A stretch of DNA of 44,093 nucleotides from Paludibacter sp. GTDB taxonomy: Bacteria > Bacteroidota > Bacteroidia > Bacteroidales > Paludibacteraceae. The notes beneath the pieces are model-generated. The model worked only from the letters and a program-made list of their open reading frames with translations. It was not told the origin of the DNA and did no database searches. The DNA is taken from assembly GCA_028703105.1 (NCBI GenBank), contig JAQVNN010000007.1, positions 1-44,093 of the forward strand. The letters run 5' to 3'. Made by a program: the position numbers and the translations under genes. Shown in pieces: positions 8,589-17,081 of the stretch. The stretch's first letter is position 1; each line of letters opens with the position of its first letter.

Positions 8589-8596
8589 CAAAAATA
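8589..8596 (-). promoter_or_regulatory. Bacteroidota-type -7 box (TATTTTTG) for ridA
   Basis: Minus-strand TATTTTTG lies about 72 nt upstream of the ridA ATG and overlaps the longer ATG candidate, supporting the shorter start. Confidence 0.4.
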
Positions 8597-8718
8597 CTAA
8601 AACTTTTCAGCTTCTCAATTGCATATCAAGCTTTTTTTGCATAGTTTTATTATTTAGATCATTTGTTTGATGACATTTAATTGTGTTTGTTTCCCTTTTA
8701 CTTCTCCGCTATTTTATT

Positions 8719-8726
8719 TATCTTTG
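8719..8726 (+). promoter_or_regulatory. Bacteroidota-type -7 box (TATCTTTG) for valS
   Basis: TATCTTTG is a full TAnnTTTG match. It places transcription start about 15-20 nt before the palindromic repeat, so the repeat would form the 5' leader of valS mRNA. Confidence 0.5.
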
Positions 8727-8750
8727 CACTCCAAAATATATATCGTTTAT

Positions 8751-8785
8751 TAGACCTGTCAGGTTTATAAAACCTGACAGGTTTG
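8751..8785. repeat. 33-bp palindromic repeat, copy 2 (in the valS 5' leader)
   Basis: ACCTGTCAGGTTT (8754-8766) and AAACCTGACAGGT (8770-8782) are perfect inverted arms around ATA; flanking bases extend the stem with G-U pairs to 8751-8785. It lies between the valS -7 box and the ATG at 8807. It has the same core as copies at 7421 and 34784. Confidence 0.85.
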
Positions 8786-8806
8786 AAATATAACATACAA
8801 TCACGA

Positions 8807-11419
8807 ATGGAATTAGCAAGCAAATACAATCCTGCCGACATAGAGTCGAAGTGGTATCAGTACTGGTTGGAAAAAGGTTTTTTTAAATCGAAACCTGATA
8901 ATCGTGAACCTTATACGATTGTCATCCCTCCACCTAACGTCACGGGTGTGCTGCACATGGGGCACATGCTGAACAATACCATTCAGGATGTATTGGTGCG
9001 CCGCGCCCGCATGAAAGGTAAAAATGCCTGCTGGGTGCCCGGAACTGACCATGCTTCTATTGCTACAGAGGCCAAAGTAGTGGGAAAACTGGCTGCTGAA
9101 GGAATCAAAAAAACAGATCTCACCCGGGAGCAGTTTTTGGAACATGCGTGGGACTGGACGCACAAACATGGGGGAATCATTCTGGAGCAGTTGAAAAAGC
9201 TGGGTGCTTCGTGCGACTGGGACCGGACGGCTTTTACCATGGATGAACCCCGCTCTGAGAGTGTGATTAAAGTGTTTATCGACTTGTACAAGAAGGGCTT
9301 GATTTACCGTGGCGTAAGGATGGTAAACTGGGACCCGAAAGCTTTGACTGCTTTATCCGACGAAGAAGTAATTTACAAAGAGGTAAGTGGTAAATTGTAT
9401 TACCTCCGCTATAAAATTGAAGGGGAAGATGGTTATGCTGTCGTGGCAACGACTCGTCCTGAGACCATCATGGGCGATACCGCGATGTGTATCAATCCCA
9501 ACGACCATAAAAATGCACATCTGAAAGGGAAAAAAGTGCTGGTGCCATTGATTAACCGGACTATCCCGGTGATTGAAGATGAGTATGTGGACATTGAATT
9601 CGGTACAGGTTGTTTGAAAGTCACGCCGGCCCATGATGTAAATGACTATGTGCTGGGTGAAAAATATAACTTGCCTTCGATCGATATTTTCAATGCGGAT
9701 GGCACCTTAAATGAACATGGGGAAATGTATGCAAACATGGATCGTTTCGAGGTGCGCACTAAAATTGAAAAGGACCTGGAAGCTGCCGGTCTGATTGAAA
9801 AGATTGAACCATATACCAATAAAGTTGGTTTCTCGGAAAGAACAGATGTTGTTATCGAGCCCAAACTGTCGATGCAATGGTTCCTGAAAATGGAAAAACT
9901 GGCTCAACCGGCTTTGCAGGCGGTGATGAATGATGAAATAAAACTGCATCCGGCCAAATTTAAAAACACCTACCGCCACTGGATGGAGAATGTCAAGGAC
10001 TGGTGTATTTCCCGTCAGTTGTGGTGGGGTCACCGCATCCCGGCCTGGTTCCTTCCGCAGGGTGGTTTTGTGGTGGCTGCAACGCGTGAAGAAGCGTTGG
10101 AGAAGGCGAAGCAAATCGTCAATTATACGATTTGCACGGATGACTTGCGTCAAGATGAGGATTGCCTGGATACCTGGTTTTCTTCCTGGTTGTGGCCGAT
10201 TTCGGTGTTCGATGGAATTAATAATCCGGATAATGAGGATATCCGTTATTATTACCCGACGGATGATTTGGTGACTGCGCCTGAAATTCTGTTTTTCTGG
10301 GTAGCGCGTATGATTATCGCCGGTTATGAATATGAAGGTAATCTGCCATTTAAAAATGTATATCTGACAGGTATCGTGCGTGATAAGCTGGGGAGAAAGA
10401 TGTCGAAATCACTCGGTAATTCGCCTGACCCGCTTGACCTGATCGCGCATTATGGTGCCGATGCAGTTCGTCTGGGGATGCTGTTTACTTCACCTGCCGG
10501 AAATGACTTGCCTTACGATGATTCTTTGTGTGAACAGGGACGAAATTTCAATAATAAGATATGGAATGCTTTCCGTCTGGTAAAAGGATGGGAAGTGAAA
10601 GAGATGCCTCAGCCTGAAGCAGCTGCGGTTGCCATCAAATGGTTCGACTCACAATTGTCGAAAACACTGGCTGAAATAGATGATTTGTTCTCTAAATATC
10701 GTTTGTCGGAAGCTCTGATGGCGGTGTACAAGTTGTTCTGGGATGATTTTTCTTCCTGGTACCTGGAGATGATCAAACCTGCATATCAGCAGCCGATTGA
10801 TAAAGCAACCTACTATGCAACGCTGGGATTCTTTGATGTGTTGCTGAAAATCCTGCACCCTTTCATGCCTTTCATCACGGAAGAACTCTGGCAGGCTTTG
10901 CAGGACAGGAAAGAAGGTGAGAGTATCATGGTGACCCTGCAACCGGATCCTCAGCCGGCAAATGAACTGCTTATCACGCAGTTTGAAAAGGTAAAGGAAA
11001 TCATTGCCGGCGTTCGTACGATTCGCTTGCAAAAGAATGTGCCGAATAAAGAACAGATCAGTCTGCAAATCTCCGGAGAGCATGAGTCTGATTTCGACGC
11101 TGTTATCCTGAAATTGTGTAACCTGACTGCGATTGAAGTTGTTGCTGAAAAATCTTCCGGTTCAATTTCCTTCTTAGTGGGAACGACCGAGTATGCCGTA
11201 CCCATGGGTAATTTGATTAACGCTGAAGAAGAAATTCAGAAAATGGAAGCTGAAATTACCTATCTCGAAGGATTTTTAGTTTCAGTAATGAAGAAATTAG
11301 GCAATGATAAATTCGTTGCCAATGCTAAACCTGAGGTTGTGGAGGCGGAACGCAAAAAACAGGCGGATGCCGAAAGCAAAATTGCTTCGCTGAAAGAAGC
11401 CATCGCCGGTTTGAAATAA
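8807..11419 (+). CDS. valS: Valine--tRNA ligase
   Basis: ValRS charges tRNA-Val and edits threonine in the cytosol. The 870-aa protein has the class I HIGH-type motif HMGH at residues 50-53 ([14 protein letters not shown]), a CP1 editing domain ([18 protein letters not shown] and [13 protein letters not shown]), the KMSKS loop at 531-535, an anticodon-binding helical domain and a C-terminal coiled coil from about residue 805 ([15 protein letters not shown]). The start is ATG 8807; an upstream in-frame TTG at 8783 lies inside the palindromic repeat and is unlikely. The 3' end is followed at once by tandem repeats. Confidence 0.97.
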   Translation: MELASKYNPADIESKWYQYWLEKGFFKSKPDNREPYTIVIPPPNVTGVLHMGHMLNNTIQDVLVRRARMKGKNACWVPGTDHASIATEAKVVGKLAAEGIKKTDLTREQFLEHAWDWTHKHGGIILEQLKKLGASCDWDRTAFTMDEPRSESVIKVFIDLYKKGLIYRGVRMVNWDPKALTALSDEEVIYKEVSGKLYYLRYKIEGEDGYAVVATTRPETIMGDTAMCINPNDHKNAHLKGKKVLVPLINRTIPVIEDEYVDIEFGTGCLKVTPAHDVNDYVLGEKYNLPSIDIFNADGTLNEHGEMYANMDRFEVRTKIEKDLEAAGLIEKIEPYTNKVGFSERTDVVIEPKLSMQWFLKMEKLAQPALQAVMNDEIKLHPAKFKNTYRHWMENVKDWCISRQLWWGHRIPAWFLPQGGFVVAATREEALEKAKQIVNYTICTDDLRQDEDCLDTWFSSWLWPISVFDGINNPDNEDIRYYYPTDDLVTAPEILFFWVARMIIAGYEYEGNLPFKNVYLTGIVRDKLGRKMSKSLGNSPDPLDLIAHYGADAVRLGMLFTSPAGNDLPYDDSLCEQGRNFNNKIWNAFRLVKGWEVKEMPQPEAAAVAIKWFDSQLSKTLAEIDDLFSKYRLSEALMAVYKLFWDDFSSWYLEMIKPAYQQPIDKATYYATLGFFDVLLKILHPFMPFITEELWQALQDRKEGESIMVTLQPDPQPANELLITQFEKVKEIIAGVRTIRLQKNVPNKEQISLQISGEHESDFDAVILKLCNLTAIEVVAEKSSGSISFLVGTTEYAVPMGNLINAEEEIQKMEAEITYLEGFLVSVMKKLGNDKFVANAKPEVVEAERKKQADAESKIASLKEAIAGLK

Positions 11420-11464
11420 CAAATAACGAATAACAAATAACGAATAACGAATAATGAATTAATG
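11414..11464. repeat. Tandem AATAACG/AACAAAT repeat array after valS
   Basis: About six imperfect 7-8 nt units of the type AATAACG or AACAAAT run from the valS stop codon to the next palindrome. It looks like a simple-sequence array of low complexity. Confidence 0.65.
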
Positions 11465-11492
11465 TAGAGACGCACGGCCGTGCGTCTCTACA
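11463..11492. repeat. Perfect 30-bp palindrome between valS and the IMPase gene
   Basis: Arms TGTAGAGACGCACGG and CCGTGCGTCTCTACA are exact reverse complements with no spacer (15 + 15 bp). It is GC-rich within an AT-rich spacer. No T-run follows on either strand, so it does not look like an intrinsic terminator. GTAGAGACG-type palindromes recur between genes in Bacteroidota and cyanobacteria as short mobile-like repeats; that link is from memory. Confidence 0.85.
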
Positions 11493-11496
11493 AAAC

Positions 11497-11600
11497 AAAA
11501 CGTTTTCACAACAAAACGTTTTCATAACAAACAAAACGTTTTCACAACACAACATTTTCACAACAAAACGAAACATTTTCACAACAAAACAAAACGTTCC
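11497..11600. repeat. Tandem AAAACGTTTTCAC array, six units
   Basis: Units begin at about 11497, 11513, 11533, 11551, 11571 and 11591, spaced 16-20 nt. The best units read AAAACGTTTTCAC, whose AAAACGTTTT core is a 10-bp palindrome; later units decay to AACATTTTCAC. It ends 15 nt before the IMPase start, so it lies in the leader or promoter region of that gene. Confidence 0.75.
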
Positions 11601-11614
11601 CATTAAAAATATTA

Positions 11615-12412
11615 ATGATTAATTCATACCAAATTATCTGCCTTAAAACCTGCGAGATTGCCAAAAAAGCAGGTGCATTCATTGCTGAACAACGTAAAGG
11701 TTTCAGCCAGTCGATGGTGGAGCATAAGGGCTTGCATGATCTGGTAAGCTATGTTGACCGGGAAGCGGAAAAAATGATTATCGCCGAACTAAGCAAAGTA
11801 TTGCCCGAGGCCGGATTTATTGCTGAGGAAGGCACCAACAACATTCGTGGTGAAAAATTCAACTGGATTATCGATCCGCTGGATGGTACTACAAATTTCA
11901 TTCAGGGTATTCCTACTTACGCTGTGAGTATTGCGCTGATGGAAGACAATGAGTTGGTGGTGGGTGTGGTGTTTGAAATCGGTCAGCAGGAGTGTTTTTA
12001 TGCCTGGAAAGATGGTGGGGCTTATCTTAATGGTGAAAAAATAAGCGTTTCTGATAAGAGCGATTTGCATCTTTCTTTGCTGGCTACCGGTTTTCCATAT
12101 ACTAATTTTGATAGACTGGATGACTATATGACTTTCCTGAAATGGATGCTCCGGAATTCACGCGGTGTACGTCGTATCGGGTCTGCTGCTACTGACCTGG
12201 CTTATGTGGCCTGTGGTCGTTTCGATGCGTTCTGGGAATATGGACTGAAACCTTGGGACATGGCTGCAGGGGCTTTACTTATTAAAGAAGCAGGAGGTTT
12301 TGTTTCGGATTTTAAAGGCACGGGAAACTATGTGTTTGGTAATGATATTATTGCGACTAATGGTTTGTTATATGATGAAATTTTTAGGAAAATAAAAGAA
12401 TTTATAGGTTGA
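11615..12412 (+). CDS. Inositol monophosphatase family protein (SuhB-like)
   Basis: A 265-aa Mg-dependent phosphatase of the IMPase/FIG superfamily, a cytosolic enzyme acting on inositol or related sugar phosphates. Metal-binding motifs are EEGTNN (about residues 72-77), WIIDPLDGTTNF (about 84-95) and the C-terminal WEYGLKPWDMAAGALLIKEAGG (about 208-229). Substrate cannot be set from sequence; inositol-1-phosphate, fructose-1,6-bisphosphate or PAP are family options, and some relatives act in ribosome biogenesis. The MFS gene starts 4 nt after its stop, suggesting an operon. Its upstream region is filled with repeats, and I see no clear -7 box there. Confidence 0.9.
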   Translation: MINSYQIICLKTCEIAKKAGAFIAEQRKGFSQSMVEHKGLHDLVSYVDREAEKMIIAELSKVLPEAGFIAEEGTNNIRGEKFNWIIDPLDGTTNFIQGIPTYAVSIALMEDNELVVGVVFEIGQQECFYAWKDGGAYLNGEKISVSDKSDLHLSLLATGFPYTNFDRLDDYMTFLKWMLRNSRGVRRIGSAATDLAYVACGRFDAFWEYGLKPWDMAAGALLIKEAGGFVSDFKGTGNYVFGNDIIATNGLLYDEIFRKIKEFIG

Positions 12413-12415
12413 TTT

Positions 12416-13615
12416 ATGAATAAATTGTGGACTGCGAGTTTCCTGAGCGCTTGCGTAGGAAATTTTCTTCTGTTTTTTGCATTTTATCTTCTGATCCCGA
12501 TTTTTCCTTTGTATCTGATTGATACCTTTGATGCGTCGAAGTCGCTGGTAGGTCTCGTTTTATCTTCTTATACCCTGGCGGCATTGTTCGTCCGTCCGGT
12601 TGCTGGTTTCCTGCTCGATTTGTTTCCCAGAAAACCTCAGTATTTAATTGCTTTTCTGTTGTTCGTGTTGACTTTTATTGGTTATCCGCTTGTTACCACG
12701 GTCAATCTTTTTCTGATAATCAGAATACTTCATGGGACTTCTTTTGGGTTTGTTACAACGGCTGGAAATAGCCTAGTGGTTGATATCCTTCCTGCTTCGA
12801 GAAGGGGAGAAGGACTTGGCTTCTTTGGGGTGGCCAACAACCTGGCTATGGTGGTAGGACCCATGACGAGTTTGTTGATGCACGAAAAAGAAATGGATTA
12901 TAAATTAATATTTTATCTTTCCATCATCTCCGGGTTACTGGGGTTTGTGTTTGCTTCTATGATCAAGGTTCACAAACCTTTTGAGTCTAACAAGGAAAGA
13001 ATACGCGGATTCGACCGTTTTTTTCTTTTTAAAGGTTTTAAAGCGGGCGTATCTTTACTCCTGACGGGTATTCCTTATGGGATGTTTACGACTTACCTTG
13101 CCATTTATGGGAAAGAGCTCGGCATTGACGTCGGATTAGGCTTGTTTTTCAGTTTACTCGCTGTGGGTTTGGTTTTTTCCCGTTTGTTCTCAGGCAAAAT
13201 GGTTGACCGGGGCAAATTAAACAAGGCAATTGAATATGGGTTGTTTATCAGTGTGACAGGGTTGTTTTTATTGGCATCTCTGCATCGACTGAATGATTAT
13301 AACCATTTACTCGTAAATGTCTTGTTCCTTGTTATACCGGTTATACTCGGTTTAGGATACGGGCTGATTTTTCCGGCATTTAATACCCTTTTTGTAAACC
13401 TGGCTCCTAATAACCGCCGTGCCACTGCCAGCTCAACCTTCATGACCAGCTGGGACCTGGGAGTTGGAACAGGATTAATCCTCGGGGGACAGTTTGCTGA
13501 TTCTAACGGAGGATTACCGCTCGCTTTTCTTGTAGGGGCTCTCTTGTCCTTGTTCTCTTTTGTGTATTTTGTTAAATCTGCCGGTCCGCATTTTCTCCGA
13601 AACAAACTAAGATAA
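12416..13615 (+). CDS. Major facilitator superfamily transporter
   Basis: A 399-aa inner-membrane protein with about twelve hydrophobic segments, the usual MFS length. The loop between helices 2 and 3 has RPVAGFLLDLFPRKPQ, a form of the MFS motif A, and the second half repeats it weakly as SRLFSGKMVDRGKLN. The region FGVANNLAMVVGPMTSLL fits helix 5 motif C of drug-efflux-like members. Substrate is unknown; the general look is of an arabinose-efflux or drug-efflux permease (PF07690). It follows the IMPase gene by 3 nt and converges with pcrB, whose stop is one base away. Confidence 0.85.
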   Translation: MNKLWTASFLSACVGNFLLFFAFYLLIPIFPLYLIDTFDASKSLVGLVLSSYTLAALFVRPVAGFLLDLFPRKPQYLIAFLLFVLTFIGYPLVTTVNLFLIIRILHGTSFGFVTTAGNSLVVDILPASRRGEGLGFFGVANNLAMVVGPMTSLLMHEKEMDYKLIFYLSIISGLLGFVFASMIKVHKPFESNKERIRGFDRFFLFKGFKAGVSLLLTGIPYGMFTTYLAIYGKELGIDVGLGLFFSLLAVGLVFSRLFSGKMVDRGKLNKAIEYGLFISVTGLFLLASLHRLNDYNHLLVNVLFLVIPVILGLGYGLIFPAFNTLFVNLAPNNRRATASSTFMTSWDLGVGTGLILGGQFADSNGGLPLAFLVGALLSLFSFVYFVKSAGPHFLRNKLR

Positions 13616-13616
13616 T

Positions 13617-14420
13617 TCAGAGACTGATGATGTCGGGATGTAATGGAATGTCCTTGCTTCCTGTTTCGTTTCTGCTGTTGTACGAATCTACCCATTTGAT
13701 GAACTCGGTCATTTGATGAAGTTCTGTTTCAAAAATATTTCCCACGACAACAAGATCAGCTCCGGCTTCAAAAGCAGTTTTAACCTCCTCTGTTGTGGTA
13801 ATTCCTCCTCCTACTATTAAAGGAGATGATATTGATTTCCGGATGTAGGATATTAATTCGCCAGGGACAGGCTGAGAAGCTCCACTCCCCGCTTCAAGGT
13901 AGGTAAGACGCATGCCAAGAAGCTCTCCTGCAACGGCTGTTGAACGGACAATTTCTCTTTTATCCCGTGGAATCGCACGTGTGTTACTGATAAATTCAAC
14001 CGAACTGACTTTACCTCCGTCGATCAATAAATATGCGGTGGGTATAACTTCAACCTCTGATTCCTTAATCGCTACGGCTGATTTGATATGTTGACCGATT
14101 AAATATTCGGGATTCCGGCCTGATAATAACGATAAAAACAGCAAAGCATCCGCGTGTTCTGAAAACTGCGAGGCATCTCCGGGAAACAGGATGACTGTTG
14201 TGTCAACCTCTTCTTTCAGAACTTCAATCATGTTGTTCAATGACTTAACAGCATGGCTTCCGCCTACAAAAACAAAATCAGGAGGTGATATTTTCAGGGC
14301 TGCGATGATGGACGCAAAATGCCGTCCATTGCTCTTTTCGGGATCAATTAATACGGCAAACATCTTTTTTCCCATCTCGCGGTTTAAAAGAATTTTTCGG
14401 TAAATATTGTTGTGTCTCAT
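13617..14420 (-). CDS. pcrB: Geranylgeranylglyceryl phosphate synthase family protein (PcrB/GGGPS)
   Basis: This TIM-barrel prenyltransferase family joins a polyprenyl diphosphate to sn-glycerol-1-phosphate, the first ether bond of archaeal-type lipids; Bacteroidota group II members have been characterised as GGGP synthases. The 267-aa protein has AVLIDPEKSN (residues about 22-31), FVFVGGSHAV, ILFPGDASQFS, the YLEAGSGA segment near 173-180 and the phosphate-binding SPLIVGGGITTTEEV and ADLVVVGNIFE. It is the last gene of the gldE-gldD-PPTase-pcrB unit and overlaps the PPTase gene by 4 nt. The product's chain length cannot be read reliably here. Confidence 0.9.
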   Translation of the reverse strand: MRHNNIYRKILLNREMGKKMFAVLIDPEKSNGRHFASIIAALKISPPDFVFVGGSHAVKSLNNMIEVLKEEVDTTVILFPGDASQFSEHADALLFLSLLSGRNPEYLIGQHIKSAVAIKESEVEVIPTAYLLIDGGKVSSVEFISNTRAIPRDKREIVRSTAVAGELLGMRLTYLEAGSGASQPVPGELISYIRKSISSPLIVGGGITTTEEVKTAFEAGADLVVVGNIFETELHQMTEFIKWVDSYNSRNETGSKDIPLHPDIISL

Positions 14421-15052
14421 AAGCTGATTTTTTTATCTACCCCAAAAACTAAGGTGAAAATTTCATTTTGAAGATAATATAATTTGTAAATTCGGGAACC
14501 GGTTTTATGTAAAACATGTAAAGTGCCCGAATCGTTTAACGCAAAAGGTAAAATTTCTAATGTTGCAGCAAAATCCCGCACTTCATTTCCAATGATTTTG
14601 TATAAAGTTTCTTTTGCCGACCAAGCTATTTCTACCTTTGCTGTGTTTGTTTCTTTGCTGAATAATATTTGTTCTGATTCGTTTAAAAACCGTTTCGATA
14701 CAGTTTTTACCTTTTCAGTTCTGATTTCTAAATCAATCCCTACCGGGAACTCCGGATGAATGATCACCGCAGCATAATTTTTACTGTGTGTGATGCTGAT
14801 GTGTAAGCTATTGTCTTCCAGATAGGGTTTACGGTTTGCATCATAATTTACCTTTACCTGACAACCTGCTGCCTGATTGAGCAATATTCTCGCCGACAGG
14901 AATTCTCTTTTTCTTTTTTCATTTTTTAATTGACAAAATTCTTCCCGGTATTCCTCAAAATTGTCCAGTTGACGTGTCAATGCTTCTATGTCTTCTTCCA
15001 TGACACTAATCAATATCGTACTGTTCTGGTATGTTAGTTTTTCTGTTTTCAT
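14417..15052 (-). CDS. 4'-phosphopantetheinyl transferase superfamily protein
   Basis: PPTases move 4'-phosphopantetheine from CoA onto a serine of acyl or peptidyl carrier proteins. The 211-aa protein has the Sfp-type features HISITHSKNYAAV (about residues 78-90), the metal-binding GIDLEI (about 98-103) and the WSAKETLYKI helix (about 143-152). It has the two-domain length of Sfp/HetI types, not the roughly 120-aa AcpS. It overlaps gldD upstream and pcrB downstream by 4 nt each, so translation is probably coupled. The carrier protein it serves is not in the window. A PPTase next to gldD is a recurring arrangement in Bacteroidota. Confidence 0.88.
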   Translation of the reverse strand: MKTEKLTYQNSTILISVMEEDIEALTRQLDNFEEYREEFCQLKNEKRKREFLSARILLNQAAGCQVKVNYDANRKPYLEDNSLHISITHSKNYAAVIIHPEFPVGIDLEIRTEKVKTVSKRFLNESEQILFSKETNTAKVEIAWSAKETLYKIIGNEVRDFAATLEILPFALNDSGTLHVLHKTGSRIYKLYYLQNEIFTLVFGVDKKISL

Positions 15053-15633
15053 TTCCAGCTGAAGCTTTCCATTAATCTTATTACATCTTGTTTGATGTAA
15101 TCGGACATGGGGGCAATGGAGTCTTTATTGGGTACATGGTTAAAGTAAACAGCTCCTCTGAAAAAATGGTTAATGCTGTCGGTCAGTACAAATTGCGCAA
15201 CAGATGCCGCATTACCCTTCAGGTCGTAATAAATCCCGTACACTTTTCTTTCGGGATTACTGAAAACTTGTTCGGTAATGTCATCTGCACGGATCAAATG
15301 TTTATAAACAGAACGATGAGCATCCTCCGATAACTCATAAAGATTACGATCTACTGCTTTATAACTACAATGTATCGCTGCATTCAGTTCCGGATATACA
15401 ATGTTGATCCAGTATTTTTCTTTTTGTTTAATCTCTAATACTGCAAAAGATGAAATGTCGAATGTATATGGCAGCAAGGTGTCAAGTCTTACGTATTCAT
15501 TATCAGGTAAGTCAACCCTGAAATAACCATAAGGTTTTGGGTAATAATTCTTTTTACAGCTGGTAAGAATGACAGTCAGCAGACAACATGACGCAATCAG
15601 CACAGAAAAACTATACATCCTCTTCATTTTCAT
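15049..15633 (-). CDS. gldD: Gliding motility lipoprotein GldD
   Basis: GldD is an envelope lipoprotein needed for gliding and type IX secretion in Flavobacterium; non-gliding Bacteroidales also keep it. The 194-aa protein starts with a signal ending in a lipobox, VILTSCKKNYYPKPYGYFRV, and the KPYGYFRVDLP motif is characteristic. The rest is a compact globular domain (HFFRGAVYFNHVPNKDSIAP near the C-terminus). Its first 23 nt overlap the 3' end of gldE, and its stop overlaps the PPTase start by 4 nt. The pairing with gldE supports the name. Confidence 0.88.
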   Translation of the reverse strand: MKMKRMYSFSVLIASCCLLTVILTSCKKNYYPKPYGYFRVDLPDNEYVRLDTLLPYTFDISSFAVLEIKQKEKYWINIVYPELNAAIHCSYKAVDRNLYELSEDAHRSVYKHLIRADDITEQVFSNPERKVYGIYYDLKGNAASVAQFVLTDSINHFFRGAVYFNHVPNKDSIAPMSDYIKQDVIRLMESFSWK

Positions 15634-16936
15634 CTTTCTTAATGTAGAGTTTTACTTTTTTAATTCTTCTGTTATCAACAGATAAAATTTCAAAAACATA
15701 TTTATCAAAATCAATTCGTTCATTTTTTGCCGGAATTTCTCCTTTTAGTTCAAGTATTAACCCAGCGAGTGTTTCTACTTCTTCCGTAACTTTTGTAAAA
15801 TTTTCTTCATTTATTTCCTCAATTTTAAAAAAGTCATTCAGCTGAATTTTAGCTTCAAAAATAAAGGTGTGGTTATCAATTTTTGTATAAAGCGTTTCTT
15901 CCTCATCATATTCATCGCTGATGTCACCCACGATTTCCTCAATGATGTCTTCGAGAGTAACCAATCCCGACGTGCCACCATATTCATCGACTACAATAGC
16001 CAAGTGTACTTTGTTTTGTTGAAACTCATTTAATAAGTCATCAATCATTTTAGTCTCAGGTACATAATAAGCCTGACGTATCAAAGTTTGCCACCGGAAA
16101 GAATCCGGTTTGTCAAGGTGGGGCAACAAATCCTTACTGTATAAGATTCCTTTGATGTTGTCGTGAGAACCGGCATATACTGGTATGCGGGAATAACCTG
16201 AGCTGATGATCATTTCAAGCAGTCTCTTATAGGATGTTTTGATGTCAACGTCCACAATGTCCACACGTGAAGTCATGATGTCAACTACCTGAATATTGCC
16301 GAATTTAATGATGCCTTCGAGAATTTCGGTGTCCTCGTCGTTATTTCCGGAAGTAAGTTCCAGTGCGTGTGAGAGTTCGTCTATGGATATGTTTGTTTTG
16401 TTGCGCTTGGCCAATCTAAGATTCATTGTCGAAGTAGATTTTACAAGAATCTGTATAACCGGTTTGAATATTTTTTGAAGTATGACAAGCATGGGAGCGG
16501 TAAATGTGGCTACTTTTTTTCCTTCCTGAGATGCGTAAACCTTAGGAATGATTTCTCCAAAAAGCAACAACAAAAAAGTAATGATAATGGTTTGAAAAAC
16601 AAAACCCAATACGGGGGCTTCTTCAAAGTTTACAAGTCTGTTGGTAACCAGTGTGAGTATCAGAATGATGGCTACATTTACAAAATTATTTCCGATTAAA
16701 ATCGCGGCAAGTAGTTTTTGAGGATGATGCAGCAGATTTAGAATGTTTTTATCAGTCTTTTTGTCGCTTTGTTCCATTTGATCGAGAACCTGCGGACTAA
16801 AAGAAAAAAATGCAACTTCCGATGCCGAAATGAGACCTGATATCAGTAATAATACCAAACTGATGATCAGAGAAAACAATTCATTGAACGTGAATGAATT
16901 GAAAGTGACGTTTAATAATACATTGAATGAGTACAC
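15611..16936 (-). CDS. gldE: GldE: CNNM/CorC-type transmembrane protein with CBS pair
   Basis: A 441-aa inner-membrane protein with an N-terminal CNNM (DUF21) domain of about four membrane segments (residues 18-165; ISASEVAFFSFSP, LLAAILIGNNFVNVAIILIL, LLLLFGEIIPKVYA). It is followed by a CBS pair (VDIMTSRVDIVDVD ... GYSRIPVYAGSHDNIKGILYSKDL; HLAIVVDEYGGTSGLVTLEDIIEEIVGDI) and a C-terminal CorC/HlyC domain. Relatives move Mg or Co ions. The name GldE rests on its place directly upstream of gldD, an arrangement known in Flavobacterium. It is the first gene of the four-gene operon, with a -7 box at 16982-16989. Confidence 0.88.
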   Translation of the reverse strand: MYSFNVLLNVTFNSFTFNELFSLIISLVLLLISGLISASEVAFFSFSPQVLDQMEQSDKKTDKNILNLLHHPQKLLAAILIGNNFVNVAIILILTLVTNRLVNFEEAPVLGFVFQTIIITFLLLLFGEIIPKVYASQEGKKVATFTAPMLVILQKIFKPVIQILVKSTSTMNLRLAKRNKTNISIDELSHALELTSGNNDEDTEILEGIIKFGNIQVVDIMTSRVDIVDVDIKTSYKRLLEMIISSGYSRIPVYAGSHDNIKGILYSKDLLPHLDKPDSFRWQTLIRQAYYVPETKMIDDLLNEFQQNKVHLAIVVDEYGGTSGLVTLEDIIEEIVGDISDEYDEEETLYTKIDNHTFIFEAKIQLNDFFKIEEINEENFTKVTEEVETLAGLILELKGEIPAKNERIDFDKYVFEILSVDNRRIKKVKLYIKKDENEEDV

Positions 16937-16981
16937 AGTACGCTTGTAAGAGTTGAATTGTTACTTGATAATGTTGTATTG

Positions 16982-16989
16982 CAAAAATA
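16982..16989 (-). promoter_or_regulatory. Bacteroidota-type -7 box (TATTTTTG) for the gldE operon
   Basis: Minus-strand TATTTTTG lies 45 nt upstream of the gldE ATG, in the divergent spacer shared with the stress-protein gene. Confidence 0.45.
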
Positions 16990-17031
16990 GATATTTTTCG
17001 TGACTTCAAACCTATTTTCAACAATATATGT

Positions 17032-17039
17032 TATATTTG
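17032..17039 (+). promoter_or_regulatory. Bacteroidota-type -7 box (TATATTTG) for the stress-protein gene
   Basis: TATATTTG is a full TAnnTTTG match, 42 nt before the ATG at 17082. Confidence 0.5.
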
Positions 17040-17081
17040 TAGTCTAAAACAACTACAATTCACCTTAAAAAATGCTGTATT

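Noticed and set aside
8783-8806. TTG start that would add eight residues to ValS
   Set aside because: It lies at the end of the palindromic repeat, while ATG 8807 gives the usual ValS N-terminus.
8517-8806. Riboswitch or T-box in the valS leader
   Set aside because: No specifier or antiterminator-like consensus is visible; the only structure is the palindromic repeat. T-boxes are also not expected in Bacteroidota.
11463-11492. Reading the 30-bp palindrome as a valS terminator
   Set aside because: No T-run follows on the plus strand and there is no loop; a repeat element is the better call.
11414-11600. Possible CRISPR array
   Set aside because: Units are 7-20 nt with no unique spacers of about 30 nt and no cas genes; they are simple tandem repeats.
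11325-11603. Minus-strand 92-aa open frame with repeated ENVLF and FVVKM segments
   Set aside because: It is the translation of the tandem repeat island and the end of valS; the periodic peptide follows from the DNA repeats.
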